A stretch of DNA of 7,396 nt from Xanthobacteraceae bacterium (GTDB lineage: Bacteria; Pseudomonadota; Alphaproteobacteria; Rhizobiales; Xanthobacteraceae). The stretch covers positions 1 to 7,396 of the forward strand of contig JASHSY010000289.1 of assembly GCA_030040825.1 (NCBI GenBank), read 5' to 3'. Under the pieces are notes generated by a model. It saw only the letters and a list, made by a program, of their open reading frames with translations. It made no database searches and was not told the DNA's origin. Shown here one piece after another: positions 6,375 to 7,396 of this stretch (position 1 is its first letter; each line of letters begins with the position of its first letter). Position numbers and translations under genes: made by a program.

Positions 6375-6414
6375 GGGGCGATTCCCGCTTCCAAACGGCG
6401 ACTCAGTCGGCGCG

Positions 6415-6443
6415 ATTTTCCCCGCTTGGAATCGCAGACGCAA
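6415..6443 (-). promoter_or_regulatory. Possible sigma-70 promoter for the DUF3859-like gene
   Basis: On the minus strand, TTGCGT (-35, 6443-6438) is followed after exactly 17 nt by GAAAAT (-10, 6420-6415). Transcription would start near 6408 and leave a leader of about 34 nt. The hexamers are imperfect, so this is only a candidate. Confidence 0.3.
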
Positions 6444-6513
6444 TGCCCTAAATGTGGCGCGCGCAGCGGCCGGGACGTAGCGAGCCTCGGCCGGAATTGC
6501 GACAGGTGGAATG

Positions 6514-6536
6514 CCTAACCGCAAGGTTCTTGGTTA

Positions 6537-6538
<2 letters not shown>
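6514..6538 (+). repeat. Hairpin in the tRNA 5' leader running into the acceptor stem
   Basis: CCTAACC (6514-6520) and GGTTAGG (6532-6538) are perfect inverted repeats. Between them, CAAG (6522-6525) can pair with CTTG (6529-6532). The full fold is a 10-bp stem with a 2-nt bulge. Its right arm includes the first two bases of the mature tRNA, so it competes with the acceptor stem or marks the RNase P cleavage region. Confidence 0.45.
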
Positions 6539-6612
<74 letters not shown>

Positions 6613-6618
6613 GCCTTC

Positions 6619-6650
6619 GCTCGCTTCGCGAGCTACGGCTCGGCAAGCCG
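6619..6650 (+). repeat. Palindromic cluster directly behind the tRNA
   Basis: GCTCGC-TTC-GCGAGC (6619-6633) is a perfect 6-bp hairpin with a 3-nt loop. It is followed at once by CGGCT-CGGCA-AGCCG (6636-6650), a 5-bp hairpin. The first stem starts 7 nt after the tRNA CCA. It could end tRNA transcription or be a copy of a dispersed palindromic element; the genome copy number cannot be seen here. The rest of the stretch to 6787 shows nothing clear. Confidence 0.5.
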
Positions 6651-6787
6651 GGCTCAGACGGGCATCGAGGATTCAATCGCCCTTGGTTCGCAACGCACAC
6701 GCGTTTGACGACTTGGGCCGCAGCTTCCGCAGATGAAAGTCGCATTCCGGCAGAGCCTTCGCCAAAAAACGGCTTAGCGTGTGAACC

Positions 6788-7396
6788 ATGCCCACTGACG
6801 CCGATGTGATTATTGTAGGCGCCGGCCTTGCCGGTCTCGTCGCCACGGCCGAACTCATCGACGCCGGCAAGTCCGTCATCGTTGTCGATCAGGAGCCGGA
6901 GCAATCGTTGGGCGGACAGGCGTTCTGGTCGCTCGGCGGCCTATTTCTCGTCAATTCACCGGAGCAACGTCGGCTCGGCATCCGCGATTCACACGACCTC
7001 GCGCTGCAAGACTGGCTCGGTACGGCGGCGTTCGACCGCGTTGAGGATTTCTGGCCGCGGCAATGGGCTGAGGCTTATGTCGCCTTCGCCGCCGGTGAGA
7101 AGCGGGCGTGGCTGCGCGCGCGAGGCCTGCGCTTCTTTCCCGTGGTCGGCTGGGCCGAGCGCGGCGGCGATGCCGGCAGCGGCCACGGCAATTCGGTGCC
7201 GCGCTTTCATCTGACCTGGGGCACCGGGCCGGGCGTGATCGAGCCGTTCGTGCAGCGCGTGCGCGAAGGCGAGCGGGCGGGGCTGGTGACCTTCAAGTTC
7301 CGCCACCGCGTCAACGCGCTGACGAAATCGGGCGGAACGGTCGACGGCGTGCAAGGCGACATTCTCGCGCCAAGCAATGTCGGCCGCGGGCAGAAA
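6788..7396 (+). CDS. FAD-binding dehydrogenase, 5' part, cut by the window end
   Basis: The reading frame is open from ATG 6788 to the last base (203 codons) with no stop, so only the N-terminal part is visible. It opens with a Rossmann FAD-binding motif, DVIIVGAGLAGLVATAELI (6-24), with the GxGxxG glycines at 11, 13 and 16. The acid at the end of strand 2 is D34 in VIVVDQE. The next block, LGGQAFWSLGGLFLVNSPEQ (41-60), is characteristic of predicted FAD-dependent oxidoreductases related to fumarate reductase/3-ketosteroid dehydrogenase flavoproteins (COG3573 type), usually about 550 residues. A conserved-looking FHLTWGTGPGVIEPFV segment lies at 140-155. The substrate is unknown. There is no signal peptide, so it is probably cytosolic. 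The start is fixed by its closeness to the FAD motif; no good ribosome site is seen before it. Confidence 0.9.
   Translation, partial: MPTDADVIIVGAGLAGLVATAELIDAGKSVIVVDQEPEQSLGGQAFWSLGGLFLVNSPEQRRLGIRDSHDLALQDWLGTAAFDRVEDFWPRQWAEAYVAFAAGEKRAWLRARGLRFFPVVGWAERGGDAGSGHGNSVPRFHLTWGTGPGVIEPFVQRVREGERAGLVTFKFRHRVNALTKSGGTVDGVQGDILAPSNVGRGQK

Noticed and set aside
6705..6734. TTGACG as a possible -35 for the FAD dehydrogenase
   Set aside because: No acceptable -10 hexamer occurs at 16-18 nt spacing, so no promoter is called.

Overview
The window is about 7.4 kb of GC-rich DNA that reads like chromosome of an alphaproteobacterium, most likely Hyphomicrobiales (Bradyrhizobium/Rhodopseudomonas/Xanthobacteraceae-like). 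The basis is the LeuA protein type, a FixK/FNR-type site, strong G/C third-position bias and a tRNA-Lys(CTT) with encoded CCA. The genus is inferred, not proven. I see no insertion sequence, phage gene, CRISPR array or toxin-antitoxin pair.

Layout. (1) 98-418: a near-perfect FixK/FNR box, then a 60-residue single-span membrane protein and a hairpin. (2) 516-880, minus strand: a 112-residue YdhR-like dimeric alpha-beta-barrel protein with a strong palindrome just past its stop. (3) 1033-2879: leuA (2-isopropylmalate synthase), preceded by a 40-codon leader ORF that ends in a run of four Leu codons and overlaps a set of competing RNA helices. This looks like a leucine-sensing attenuator. (4) 3142-3603: a small ChrR-like cupin, then a strong hairpin. 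(5) 3782-5092: an MHS-family (ProP/ShiA/KgtP-like) major facilitator transporter. (6) Minus strand, convergent with the transporter: a DJ-1/PfpI-family protein (5109-5735) and, upstream of it, an exported DUF3859-like protein (5832-6374). (7) 6537-6612: tRNA-Lys(CTT), with a hairpin in its 5' leader and a palindromic cluster directly behind its CCA end. (8) 6788 to the window end: the first 203 codons of an FAD-binding dehydrogenase whose 3' part lies outside the window.

How they fit together. Most genes look like independent housekeeping or accessory metabolic units. The best supported regulatory logic is leucine control of leuA through its leader peptide, and low-oxygen control of the small membrane protein through the FixK/FNR box. 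The cupin and transporter are codirectional and may be related in function, but a strong hairpin separates them. Several genes end in GC-rich hairpins without a U-tract. I did not find a clear multi-gene undescribed system. The most interesting items are the leu leader, the FixK-box small protein, and the sequence structure around the tRNA.
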